From the NCBI GenBank assembly GCA_046293075.1, contig JBKBPL010000008.1, forward strand, positions 54,169 through 118,168: 64,000 nucleotides of DNA, given 5' to 3'. The translations under genes and the position numbers were made by a program. This document shows positions 51,144-59,064 of this stretch, piece by piece (the stretch's first letter is position 1; every line of letters starts with the position of its first letter). Origin of the DNA: Ga0077530 sp046293075. GTDB lineage: Bacteria > Pseudomonadota > Alphaproteobacteria > Rhizobiales > Hyphomicrobiaceae. The notes beneath the pieces were generated by a model, which had not been told where the DNA came from, searched no databases, and saw only the letters and a list, made by a program, of their open reading frames with translations.

Positions 51144-51868
51144 GCGTTCTCACGTTGAGCCCGGAGCGGGTGCGGGTCAGCGATGCCGCCGCGCTGCCCC
51201 TCTCGATCTGCGGAAAGCAGCTTCTCGCCGACAGGTCGGGCGCGCTCTATTGGCCCGGCGAGCGCACACTGATCGTTGCCGACCTGCACCTGGAGAAAGC
51301 CTCGGCGCAGGCCGAACGCGGCGTGCTTCTGCCACCCTACGACACGCGCGAGACGCTGGAGCGCCTCGCGGTCGTCATCGAGCGCTACAATCCCGCGACC
51401 GTCGTCGCGCTCGGCGACAGCCTGCACGACCGCGGCGCGGCCGAGCGCATCGCCGCCGGTGATCTCGCCGCGCTGCGCATCCTGCAGGAGGACCGCCGCT
51501 GGATCTGGGTCACCGGCAACCACGATCCCGAGATCGGGCGCCAGCTCGGCGGCGAGGTCGTGGACGCGCTGACCCGCTCCGGCCTCCGCCTCGTCCACCT
51601 GCCGACCGGCGGCCGCACGACACATGAAATCGCGGGCCACCTTCATCCGGCGGCCCGCGTCTCGCTCTATGGCCACACGCTGCGCCGGCCCTGCTTCGTC
51701 GGCAATCGCCTGCGGCTGGTGCTGCCGGCGTTTGGGACGTTCACAGGTGGCCTCAACGTGCTCGACCCGGCGTTCCTGCCGCTCTTCGGCCATGATGGCT
51801 TCGGCGTGTGGATGCTCGGACAGGAAGGCGTCTATCCCGTCGCCACGCGCCAGCTCTATGGTGACTGA
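51140..51868 (+). CDS. pdeM: PdeM-type metallophosphoesterase, ligase-associated endonuclease
   Basis: A 242-residue calcineurin-like phosphoesterase. Metal-binding motifs are in order: ADLHLEK near residue 50, GDSLHD, TGNHDPEI, and later HLHP and GHTLR. It belongs to the group seen next to Lhr-type helicases and DNA ligases, predicted to nick or trim DNA during repair. The ATG overlaps the helicase stop. The ligase and exonuclease genes that often complete this operon are absent here; a Pif1-like helicase gene follows 40 bases later. Confidence 0.85.
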   Translation: MSVLTLSPERVRVSDAAALPLSICGKQLLADRSGALYWPGERTLIVADLHLEKASAQAERGVLLPPYDTRETLERLAVVIERYNPATVVALGDSLHDRGAAERIAAGDLAALRILQEDRRWIWVTGNHDPEIGRQLGGEVVDALTRSGLRLVHLPTGGRTTHEIAGHLHPAARVSLYGHTLRRPCFVGNRLRLVLPAFGTFTGGLNVLDPAFLPLFGHDGFGVWMLGQEGVYPVATRQLYGD

Positions 51869-51909
51869 CGGATCGACGCGGTGCCCATCATGCCGCCAGG
51901 GAACAAGAC

Positions 51910-53238
51910 GTGCCGCACGCCATGCCCACCGTTCGCGTTCAACGCCAGTGGCCGTCCTATCTCGGTCCGACGCCCGAGTACGACGCCGCGCTCGACTACC
52001 TGAGCGAGGCGGGCGGCCACCTCTTCGTCACCGGTCGCGCCGGCACCGGCAAATCGACGCTGCTCCGTGCGCTCTGCGAGATGATCGAGGCCGAGCACGT
52101 CATCGTCGCACCAACCGGCCTCGCCGCAGTCAACGTCGGCGGACAGACGATCCACTCCTTCTTCGGGTTGCCGCCGCGCCTCATCCGGCCTGAGGACATC
52201 CGCCGCAGCCGCAATGGCGCGGTCATGCGCCGCTTGAAGCTGCTCGTCATCGACGAGGTCTCCATGGTCCGCTCGGACCTCATGTGGGCGATCGACCAGT
52301 CGCTGCGCATCAACCGCGGCCGTCCGCGCGAGCCCTTCGGCGGCGTGCGCCTCGTGCTCTTCGGCGACCTGCACCAGCTTCCACCCGTCGTGCAGGAGGC
52401 GGAGGTCGCGGCGCATCTCGAAGAAACCCACGGCGGGCCCTTCTTCTTCAGCATCGGCGCGCTCAGGGAAGGCGTCGGCACGCATCTGCTGGAGCTCTCG
52501 CACGTTTTCCGCCAGAGCGACGAGGCGCTGATCGACGTCCTCACCCATATCCGCGGCGGCGATGTCGAGGCGGAGCACCTCGCGCTACTCAACGCGCGCG
52601 TCGCCCCCATCCGCACGCTGGCGGAGGGCGAACCCTACGTCATCCTCACCCCAACCAACGCCGCCGCCAACCGCATCAATATGGCCTACCTTGATGCGAT
52701 CCCTGCCGCACCGCTCGCCTTTGCCGCGACCACGACCGGCGAGTTCTCACAGGCCGCCCACCCGACCGACGAGACGCTTGTGTTGAAGGTCGGCGCCAAG
52801 GTCATGCTGCTGCGCAACGACCCCGAGCGACGCTGGGTGAACGGCACTATCGCCCGCATTGCGCGCCTCGAGGACAAGCGCGTGTGGATCGACCTTGACG
52901 GCCAGATCGAGGAGGTCGAGCCGGTGACCTGGGAGCAGCGCCGCTATGCCTATGACCAAGCGGCACAGAAGATCGTCGAGAGCGTCGCCGGCACCTTCAA
53001 GCAGCTCCCGCTACGCCTGGCCTGGGCGCTGACGATCCACAAGTCGCAGGGCCTGACGCTCGATCGCGTCTACATCGACCTCGGCCGCGGCACCTTCGCC
53101 CATGGCCAGGCCTACGTGGCGCTATCGCGCTGCCGCTCACTGGAGGGGCTGGCGCTCGCCCGCCCGCTCCGGCCGGCCGACATCCTTTTCGACCCCGCAG
53201 CCATGGGCTATCGGGACATCTTCCCGCCCTTGACCTGA
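51910..53238 (+). CDS. Pif1/RecD-like ATP-dependent DNA helicase
   Basis: A 442-residue superfamily 1 helicase. Walker A is GRAGTGKST at 42-50, followed by APTGLAAVNVGGQTIHSFFG, Walker B LLVIDEVSMVR, and C-terminal LAWALTIHKSQGLTLDRVYI and VALSRCRSLEGL. This is the Pif1/RecD2 type that unwinds DNA 5' to 3', in replication or repair. The GTG at 51910 has AGGGA seven bases before it, and an ATG four codons further in is possible. It follows pdeM after about 40 bases and may share its transcript. Its stop lies inside a perfect 20-bp palindrome. Confidence 0.85.
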   Translation: MPHAMPTVRVQRQWPSYLGPTPEYDAALDYLSEAGGHLFVTGRAGTGKSTLLRALCEMIEAEHVIVAPTGLAAVNVGGQTIHSFFGLPPRLIRPEDIRRSRNGAVMRRLKLLVIDEVSMVRSDLMWAIDQSLRINRGRPREPFGGVRLVLFGDLHQLPPVVQEAEVAAHLEETHGGPFFFSIGALREGVGTHLLELSHVFRQSDEALIDVLTHIRGGDVEAEHLALLNARVAPIRTLAEGEPYVILTPTNAAANRINMAYLDAIPAAPLAFAATTTGEFSQAAHPTDETLVLKVGAKVMLLRNDPERRWVNGTIARIARLEDKRVWIDLDGQIEEVEPVTWEQRRYAYDQAAQKIVESVAGTFKQLPLRLAWALTIHKSQGLTLDRVYIDLGRGTFAHGQAYVALSRCRSLEGLALARPLRPADILFDPAAMGYRDIFPPLT

Positions 53239-53249
53239 GCTCAGGTCAA
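53230..53249. promoter_or_regulatory. perfect 20-bp palindrome upstream of a GntR gene
   Basis: TTGACCTGAG is followed directly by its complement CTCAGGTCAA, with no spacer, across the helicase stop codon. A second short stem, CGCCCG-GCCT-CGGGCG, follows at 53250-53265. No T run follows, and a hairpin without a loop makes a poor terminator, so a dimer-binding operator for the GntR protein encoded 139 bases downstream is more likely. Confidence 0.45.
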
Positions 53250-53387
53250 CGCCCGGCCTCGGGCGAGCGGCACACATTTACCTTTCTGCCAGCGAAGCGC
53301 TACAGGCACCTCTAGACTTTTGATTGATGTACTGATCGCCAATAGCGGCTAGGCTACCAGTTGACATCATCCGGCTTGGCAAGGCCC

Positions 53388-54218
53388 ATGGACGAGTTAG
53401 AGGCAGAGGACGTCACATCGCCGGGCACCGACGCGGCATCCGCTGGCGTTGCACGGCGCCAGCCGCTCTACGTGCAGATCGCGGCGACGCTTGCCGGCCA
53501 GATCGCGCAGGGCGCCCATCCTGTCGGCTCCCTGCTGCCGACCGAGGCTGAGCTGCAGCAGCAGTTCCACGTCTCGCGCTACGTCGTGCGCCAGGCCATC
53601 CAACACCTCAGATCCATGGGGCTGGTGACGGCCCGCAAAGGCGTCGGGACGCGGGTCGAGGCGCGCGAGGCGGCGGCGCGCTTCCTGCTCACCATGCATT
53701 CGGTCGGGGACATCCGCCAGTATGCGACCGGCATGCGGCTCGAGATCCAGGACGTCGATGAGACGGTCTTGCGGGGCAGCAAGGCCGCGCTGATCGGCGC
53801 CCGCCCGGGGCGGCGGTTCCTGCGCATTACAGGCATCCGCCGGCGCGACCGCGACAACAAGCCGGTCAGCCATGCCGAAATCTTCATCGATGATGCCTTC
53901 AGTGCGATCAAGTCCGAGATCCCGACCGTCGGTACGGCCATCTGGGAAATGATCGAGCGCCAGTCGGGTGAGACGCTGATCGAGGTCGAGCAGCAGATCG
54001 ATGCTGTCACTCTTGAAGGCGAGCACGCCCGCCTGCTCGAGGTTGCCGATGGAACGCCGGCGCTGCGCGTGATCCGCCGCTACTACGTGACAGGGCGCCG
54101 GCTGGTCGAGCTTTCAATCAACCTGCACCCCGCCAACCGCTTTTCCTACAACATGCGCATCAAGCGGGATGTCGGCCACGTGCCTGCACCAAAGGGCAAG
54201 CCGAAGTCCCGCCGCTGA
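53388..54218 (+). CDS. GntR-family regulator with UTRA domain
   Basis: A HutC-type regulator of 276 residues from the ATG at 53388; a TTG nine codons upstream is in frame but unlikely. The winged helix (about residues 28-95) has LYVQIAATLAGQIAQGAHPV and FHVSRYVVRQAIQHLRSMGL; the UTRA domain has FLRITGIRRRDRDNKPVSHA and ALRVIRRYYVTGRRLVELSI. The C-terminus is basic (KGKPKSRR). It converges on msrA with a 21-base gap. The target may be itself, through the palindrome upstream, or the enolase gene at 57942, but no site links the two. Confidence 0.85.
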   Translation: MDELEAEDVTSPGTDAASAGVARRQPLYVQIAATLAGQIAQGAHPVGSLLPTEAELQQQFHVSRYVVRQAIQHLRSMGLVTARKGVGTRVEAREAAARFLLTMHSVGDIRQYATGMRLEIQDVDETVLRGSKAALIGARPGRRFLRITGIRRRDRDNKPVSHAEIFIDDAFSAIKSEIPTVGTAIWEMIERQSGETLIEVEQQIDAVTLEGEHARLLEVADGTPALRVIRRYYVTGRRLVELSINLHPANRFSYNMRIKRDVGHVPAPKGKPKSRR

Positions 54219-54239
54219 TCGGCCGCGCCCGCCCAACGC

Positions 54240-54890
54240 TCAGTGGGTGGTCTTTCCCCAGATCTCCTGGAGCCGCTGATCGCGACCGCAGTTGTAGCGG
54301 TAGAACTTATAGCGCAGCGGATTCTTCATGTAGTAGTCCTGATGGTAATCCTCGGCCGGCGTGAAGGGGCCTGCGTCGCGCACGACGGTGGCGATCGGCT
54401 GCTTGAGCGGGCCCGAGGCGGCGAGTGCCGCCTTGGAGGCTTCGGCAAGTCTCTTCTGCTCCGCGGTGTGTGCAAAGATCGCGGTCGTGTAGGATTCCCC
54501 TCGATCGCAGAACTGGCCCCCCGCGTCATAGGGATCGATATTCCGCCAGTAGACCTCGAGCAGCTTCTCGTAGGACACTTTCTGCGGATCGTACGTCACG
54601 TGCACGACCTCGATGTGTCCCGTTCCGCCGGCCGTGACCTGCTGATAGGTCGGGTTCGGGGTCCGTCCGCCCATGAAGCCGGACACGGTCGAGACCACGC
54701 CGTCGATGGCGTCGTAGGGCGGCTCCATGCACCAGAAGCATCCGCCGGCAAAGGTCGCGACCGCCAGCTTGCTCTCGGATTTGGCACCGCCCGGCGGCGT
54801 TGACTGCGCAAGGACCGAAGCCGCTGCGAGAAGGACAGCGGCCAGAACGCCCGCAACGAGCGGGAAGGTCTTGCCGAAAGGCATTCGCAT
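54240..54890 (-). CDS. msrA: exported peptide methionine sulfoxide reductase MsrA
   Basis: MsrA reduces the S form of methionine sulfoxide in proteins. The ATG at 54890 follows GGAGG at seven bases and gives 216 residues with a Sec signal (FPLVAGVLAAVLLAAASVLA), so the enzyme should act in the periplasm. The catalytic GCFWC motif is at 50-54 with Cys51, followed by GFMGGRTPNPTYQQV and the conserved FCDRGESYTTAIF and DYHQDY. The C-terminus ends YNCGRDQRLQEIWG, whose Cys may help resolve the disulfide. It lies 37 bases after msrB on the same strand. Confidence 0.93.
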   Translation of the reverse strand: MRMPFGKTFPLVAGVLAAVLLAAASVLAQSTPPGGAKSESKLAVATFAGGCFWCMEPPYDAIDGVVSTVSGFMGGRTPNPTYQQVTAGGTGHIEVVHVTYDPQKVSYEKLLEVYWRNIDPYDAGGQFCDRGESYTTAIFAHTAEQKRLAEASKAALAASGPLKQPIATVVRDAGPFTPAEDYHQDYYMKNPLRYKFYRYNCGRDQRLQEIWGKTTH

Positions 54891-54927
54891 TGGACTTCCT
54901 CCCAGGGCTGGTCTCCGCCGCCGCACC

Positions 54928-55482
54928 TCAGGACTTCTTCTCGACACTCTGCTGCTCTTGTGGGCTGCCGGAAGCCGCCGGTACGAACTTCATCGCCGTA
55001 CCATTCATACAGTAGCGCAGCCGCGTCGGCGGCGGGCCGTCATCGAAGACGTGTCCGAGGTGGCCGCCGCAGCGTCGGCAGTGCACCTCGGTGCGCACCA
55101 TGAACCAGGAGCGATCCTCCTTGGTCCCGATCGCGTTGTCGAGAGGCTTCCAGAAGCTCGGCCAGCCGGTGCGGCTGTCGTACTTGGTGGTCGAGGAAAA
55201 GAGTGGCAGGTCGCAGCCCGCGCAGTGGTACACGCCGGCGTCATAGAGCTTGTCATAGGGATGCGTGAAGGCGCGCTCGGTGCCGTGCTCGCGCAAGACA
55301 TAGTACTGCTGCGGCGTAAGCAGCTTGCGCCATTCCTCGGGTGTCCGCTCGATCTCGAATTTCTTGACGGGCTTGTCGGAAGCCGCGACCGGGATGTGGC
55401 GGAGGAGCAGAACGCCGCCACTGGCTGCGGCGACACCACCGATCATCGTGGCGGCGAACCGGCGTCGCGTGGGATCGCGCAT
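54928..55482 (-). CDS. msrB: exported peptide methionine sulfoxide reductase MsrB
   Basis: MsrB reduces the R form of methionine sulfoxide. The ATG at 55482 gives 184 residues with a twin-arginine-type start (RDPTRRRFAATMIGG), which suggests export of the folded enzyme. The zinc-binding cysteines 87, 90, 135 and 138 and the catalytic Cys158 (RYCMNGTAMKF) are present, with GWPSFW and GHLGHVFDDGP. The usual resolving cysteine beside GWPSF is absent, so a partner thiol protein may be needed. With msrA downstream this forms an exported repair pair for both isomers. Confidence 0.93.
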   Translation of the reverse strand: MRDPTRRRFAATMIGGVAAASGGVLLLRHIPVAASDKPVKKFEIERTPEEWRKLLTPQQYYVLREHGTERAFTHPYDKLYDAGVYHCAGCDLPLFSSTTKYDSRTGWPSFWKPLDNAIGTKEDRSWFMVRTEVHCRRCGGHLGHVFDDGPPPTRLRYCMNGTAMKFVPAASGSPQEQQSVEKKS

Positions 55483-55633
55483 GGCAATGCCTCGACTTCG
55501 CTGAAACAGGCACGTGGGACATGGCGTACGGCGGGAGCGCCCGAGGGAGCAGACGCTTGGACCTTGCAACGGACGACTCATAGCGCGATCCGACGACAAG
55601 ATCTCGTCACGTCTTCTCACGTTTTTGGGACTG

Positions 55634-56572
55634 TCAGGGCAGGAAGCCCTTCTCGAGACTGAGGTCCTGGGCGAGCCGCTGCTTGCCATTGGCCGTGCGC
55701 ACGCGCAAGCCCCAGGCGAGGTCCGTGCCCCCCTCCTCCGATGAGTGGGAGCGCACGCTCGCGATCAGCGTCTCGCCGGCCTTGAGCACAACCGGCTCCA
55801 GGGCGGGCAGGAACAGCTGCTCCCAGTGCGTCGGCGCGGCAAGCGGGGAGGTCGAGAGGATCACGCCCGGCGCCAGCTCCGCCGACCACCAGACGGCAAG
55901 CCCGTGCACGGTGACAGGCGCGGTGATCCGCCATTCCGCCGTGCCCTTGCGCGCGAAGCGGTTGCGGACGCGGAAGTCGAGGCGGTCCCAGGTGACGGCC
56001 GTTCGCCCCTCATCGAGCAGTTCGGCCGGCGGGAAGGTCCGCACATAGGCATTGTTGAGGCTCATGGCGCTGGCCGGGGCGAAGTCGAGGCCGCGGCCGA
56101 TCCGCTCCCAGGCGACAAGCTCGTCGCGGCAGCGCGGTGCGATGACGGGCGCGACCACCTGCTCGAGACGTTCCGGGATGAGAACGCCGCCGGGCTTCAG
56201 ATGCCGCGCCCTGGCGTCGTTCATTGTCTCAACCAGGAACTCCTCGAGCGCATAGTTGCCGAGCGTCTCGGTAACCACCACATCGACGGGCTCGGGCTCG
56301 ATGATCTCCGTCGAGCGCATGGGGATCAGCTCGATGTTGCGCAGCTTGTTGAGCTTGATGAGGCGCTCGGCGAGCGCGCCGATCTCGGCAAACTCGTAGG
56401 CAAGGACCTTGCGGGCGCCGAGCCTGGCCGCGATCATGGCAAGGACGCCGCTGCCGGTACCGATGTCGGCGACCACCGTCTCGCCTTTGCGGATCACCTT
56501 GGCGAGCGCGCGCTCGAAAGCAGCAATGCGCCCGGTGTCGGCGATCAGCGAGCGATGATACTCGATGCGCAT
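55634..56572 (-). CDS. PRMT-like SAM-dependent methyltransferase
   Basis: A class I methyltransferase with the layout of protein arginine methyltransferases. The ATG at 56572 gives 312 residues beginning MRIEYHRSLIADTGRIAAFE, like the PRMT N-terminal helix. The SAM motif DIGTGSG is at 36-42, and ETLGNYALEEFLVETM resembles the double-glutamate loop. The second half is a beta barrel with WDRLDFRVRNRFARKGTAEW. Upstream codons in the same frame lack similarity. It lies 150 bases upstream of msrB on the same strand. The substrate is unknown, and bacterial PRMT-like enzymes may act on small molecules. Confidence 0.7.
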   Translation of the reverse strand: MRIEYHRSLIADTGRIAAFERALAKVIRKGETVVADIGTGSGVLAMIAARLGARKVLAYEFAEIGALAERLIKLNKLRNIELIPMRSTEIIEPEPVDVVVTETLGNYALEEFLVETMNDARARHLKPGGVLIPERLEQVVAPVIAPRCRDELVAWERIGRGLDFAPASAMSLNNAYVRTFPPAELLDEGRTAVTWDRLDFRVRNRFARKGTAEWRITAPVTVHGLAVWWSAELAPGVILSTSPLAAPTHWEQLFLPALEPVVLKAGETLIASVRSHSSEEGGTDLAWGLRVRTANGKQRLAQDLSLEKGFLP

Positions 56573-56750
56573 GGTCGGGGATAACCTCGGGGCCGCCGCC
56601 CGCTTCCGGCGCGATTGTCGGGGCCAGAAGCAGGACGAGGGGCGGCGCATTCATCGGCACCATCCGCCGCCCCCCGCCGTGGTCCTCTCCTCGCAGTCGC
56701 GAAGAGGGATGCCAAAAGTCGATCAGAAAAGTCCAAACATTCGCTGAAGA

Positions 56751-57131
56751 TCAGCCGATATACTTCCAGTACGTATCCTTCTTGGTCACATAGCCGTCCC
56801 GGAACTCCCAGAGATCGCATCCGAGGTACTCAAAGGGCTTGCCGCCTTTCGGCGTGCCACGCACGACCCACTCGGAAATCGCCTTCGTCTGATCGACGAT
56901 CCAATGGCGCATCTCTTCCCAGCGCATGTCCGGGATGTCCCTGTAGCGCGCGCGCAGCACCTCGCCGATCTCCGCCTTACCGACGCAGCGCCGCCCTTCG
57001 GGCGCGTTCGGGCCGCGCGCCATCAGCCAGATGCCGTCATCCGTGAAGTGCGACAGGATCGCGTCCACATCCTGCTTGTTGAAGCCATCCTGGATCTCAT
57101 CCAGAAGGGCCATCGTGACCTGTCGTGCCAT
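56751..57131 (-). CDS. NTF2/SnoaL-like small protein
   Basis: The 126-residue product from the ATG at 57131 has the NTF2-like fold pattern: a first helix LLDEIQDGFNKQDVDAILSH, the FTDDGIWLMARGPNAPEGRR loop, and strands with ISEWVVRGTPKGGKPFEYLG and LWEFRDGYVTKKDTYW at the end. Such proteins are often enzymes or binding proteins for small molecules. It lies 41 bases downstream of the SoxW-like gene on the same strand. The substrate is unknown. Confidence 0.75.
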   Translation of the reverse strand: MARQVTMALLDEIQDGFNKQDVDAILSHFTDDGIWLMARGPNAPEGRRCVGKAEIGEVLRARYRDIPDMRWEEMRHWIVDQTKAISEWVVRGTPKGGKPFEYLGCDLWEFRDGYVTKKDTYWKYIG

Positions 57132-57172
57132 CCCTTGTCCTCTCGTCTGACCCTGAATCTGATGTCGCCCGG

Positions 57173-57802
57173 CTACCAAAGACGGACGTCCTTGCCCTCT
57201 GCGCGAAGCCTGTCCGCCCGCTCCCCGAGCCAGCGCTGGAAGCCGCCGGGCTCCTTGTAGGCGCGCTCGTGCACGTAGACGAATGTCGAGTGGAAGTGGA
57301 ACGGCTTCCAGTAGCCGAGCAGCTTCCAGACTGCCGCCGAGCCGCCGTCCTTGCCGGCGAGCGCATCAGCGGGGGGAACGAAGAAGAGGATCGACGGCGT
57401 GAAGTTCACGCCCCAGCGCCGGGCCAGTGCCCGCTCCTCGAGCTCCTTGCCGTCGAAATCGGTCACTGTCCGCGAGCCATAGAGATTGAGCTGGATGACC
57501 AGGAAGTGCTTCTGGATATAGGCAGCGATCTCGGGATCGGCGAGGTTGGTGACGTGCGTCTCCCTACAGTAGGGGCAGCCCCGCTGCTCGAAGAGAATGG
57601 CAAGGCTCTTTCCTGCCTTCTCGGCCTCAGTGAGGTCCTCCTTGAGATCGAGAAAGGACTCGTGAAACCAGGGCTGCGTATAGAGGCCGTCGTCATTCCG
57701 CAGCGGTTCGGGCTTGTCCGAAGCCTTAAGGGGGGCAGCCGCGAGCGGCAGCAACAGCCCCGCTGCGGTCATGTAGAGCATCTCGCGTCGCGTGCGCATC
57801 AT
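57173..57802 (-). CDS. exported thioredoxin-like protein, SoxW type
   Basis: The 209-residue product has a signal sequence with paired arginines (RTRREMLYMTAAGLLLPLAA), possibly Tat-dependent, and a thioredoxin fold with the redox motif CPYC at 76-79, LADPEIAAYIQKHFLVIQLN and the conserved cis-proline region WGVNFTPSILFF. It resembles SoxW and other periplasmic thioredoxins. The ATG at 57802 has GGAG seven bases upstream. It lies 1.6 kb upstream of msrB on the same strand and could supply reducing power to the exported Msr proteins. It is divergent from the enolase gene. Confidence 0.8.
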   Translation of the reverse strand: MMRTRREMLYMTAAGLLLPLAAAPLKASDKPEPLRNDDGLYTQPWFHESFLDLKEDLTEAEKAGKSLAILFEQRGCPYCRETHVTNLADPEIAAYIQKHFLVIQLNLYGSRTVTDFDGKELEERALARRWGVNFTPSILFFVPPADALAGKDGGSAAVWKLLGYWKPFHFHSTFVYVHERAYKEPGGFQRWLGERADRLRAEGKDVRLW

Positions 57803-57941
57803 GGTTGAGCTCCGCCGTTCGAGCGTTGCATGGAGTGAAGACGAGAACATCGCGGACGTCAATGCGCACGGCGCGCGCTTGACCCCGCTTCAGTCGCCAA
57901 GCGATCGTGGCGCCAACGAACAACGCCCGGAGGAATGCGCC

Positions 57942-59051
57942 ATGAAGATCACTGACGTCGAGCTCACCTTGTTCAACTGGGATGACATCCCGCCGACGCG
58001 CTATCACGCGGGATCGCAGAACTCGGGCGGACGGAGCAATCTCGGTCTGCTCACCGTGCGCACCGATCAGGGCATCGACGGCCACGCCTTCCTCGGCGGT
58101 GCAACGAACCCCGCGGAAACCGACGCCGGCGCCCTCATCCGCTTCCTCAAGCCTGTGCTCATGGGCAAGGATCCGCTCGCGCGCACGGATCTTCATGCTG
58201 CACTGCGCGCCCGCCAGCGCACAGCCGGCCTGCGCACCGTCGGCGCCTGCGATACCGCGCTCTGGGACATTGCTGCCAAGGCTGCCAACCTGCCGCTTTG
58301 CAAGTTCCTCGGTGCCGGCCGCTCATCGATCGGCGCTTACGCGTCGAGCCAGATCCTCGATGGCCGGCAGGCCTATGCTGGCGAAGCCGCCGAGTTCAAG
58401 GCCGCAGGCTGGAAGGCCTACAAGATCCATCCGCCACAGGATCCCGACGAGGACATCAAGGTGTGCGAGGCCGTGCGCACGGCCGTCGGCGACGACTACA
58501 CGCTGATGCTCGATTCAACCTGGAGCTACCGCTATCCGGAAGCGCTCAAGGTCGGCCGCGCCATCGAGGACATGGGGTTCCTCTGGTACGAGGATCCGCT
58601 CAACGAGGAAGACATTTATTCCTACGTCAAGCTGCGCCAAAAGCTCTCGATCCCGATCCTCGCCACCGAATACCCCGCCGGCGACATCGGCACCTACGCC
58701 GTCTGGCTGACCGAGCGCGCGACCGACTACTTGCGCGGTGACATCCCGATCAAGGGCGGGCTATCGACGATGATCAAGACCGCGCACCTCGCCGAGGCTT
58801 TCCATATGAACTACGAGGTGCACCACGGCGGCAACTCGCTCAACAACATGGCCCAGCTTCACTTCGCCTGCTCGTTGAGAAATACGACCTACTTCGAGGT
58901 GCTGCTGCCGCACGGCGCCCACAAGTACGGCCTCCTGAACGACATAACGATCGACAAGGACGGCATGGCGCACTGCCCCGAGACACCCGGCATCGGCGCC
59001 GAGATCGACTTCGACCTCATCAAGCGAAAGCAGATCGCTGTGCTAACGTGA
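57942..59051 (+). CDS. mandelate racemase/muconate lactonising enzyme family protein
   Basis: An enolase-superfamily enzyme of 369 residues; the ATG at 57942 follows GGAGGAA. It has the N-terminal capping domain, then a barrel with Lys161 in YKIH, metal ligands Asp191 (LDST), Glu217 (YEDPL) and Glu243 (ATEY), and His294-His295 near the end of the barrel (YEVHHGGNSLNNMA). The Lys/His pattern points to the mandelate racemase subgroup, which acts on alpha-protons of carboxylates, probably a sugar acid. It is divergent from the SoxW-like gene across 139 bases and may be under one of the GntR regulators. The substrate cannot be assigned. Confidence 0.85.
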   Translation: MKITDVELTLFNWDDIPPTRYHAGSQNSGGRSNLGLLTVRTDQGIDGHAFLGGATNPAETDAGALIRFLKPVLMGKDPLARTDLHAALRARQRTAGLRTVGACDTALWDIAAKAANLPLCKFLGAGRSSIGAYASSQILDGRQAYAGEAAEFKAAGWKAYKIHPPQDPDEDIKVCEAVRTAVGDDYTLMLDSTWSYRYPEALKVGRAIEDMGFLWYEDPLNEEDIYSYVKLRQKLSIPILATEYPAGDIGTYAVWLTERATDYLRGDIPIKGGLSTMIKTAHLAEAFHMNYEVHHGGNSLNNMAQLHFACSLRNTTYFEVLLPHGAHKYGLLNDITIDKDGMAHCPETPGIGAEIDFDLIKRKQIAVLT

Positions 59052-59064
59052 GCGGCTTCCCGCA

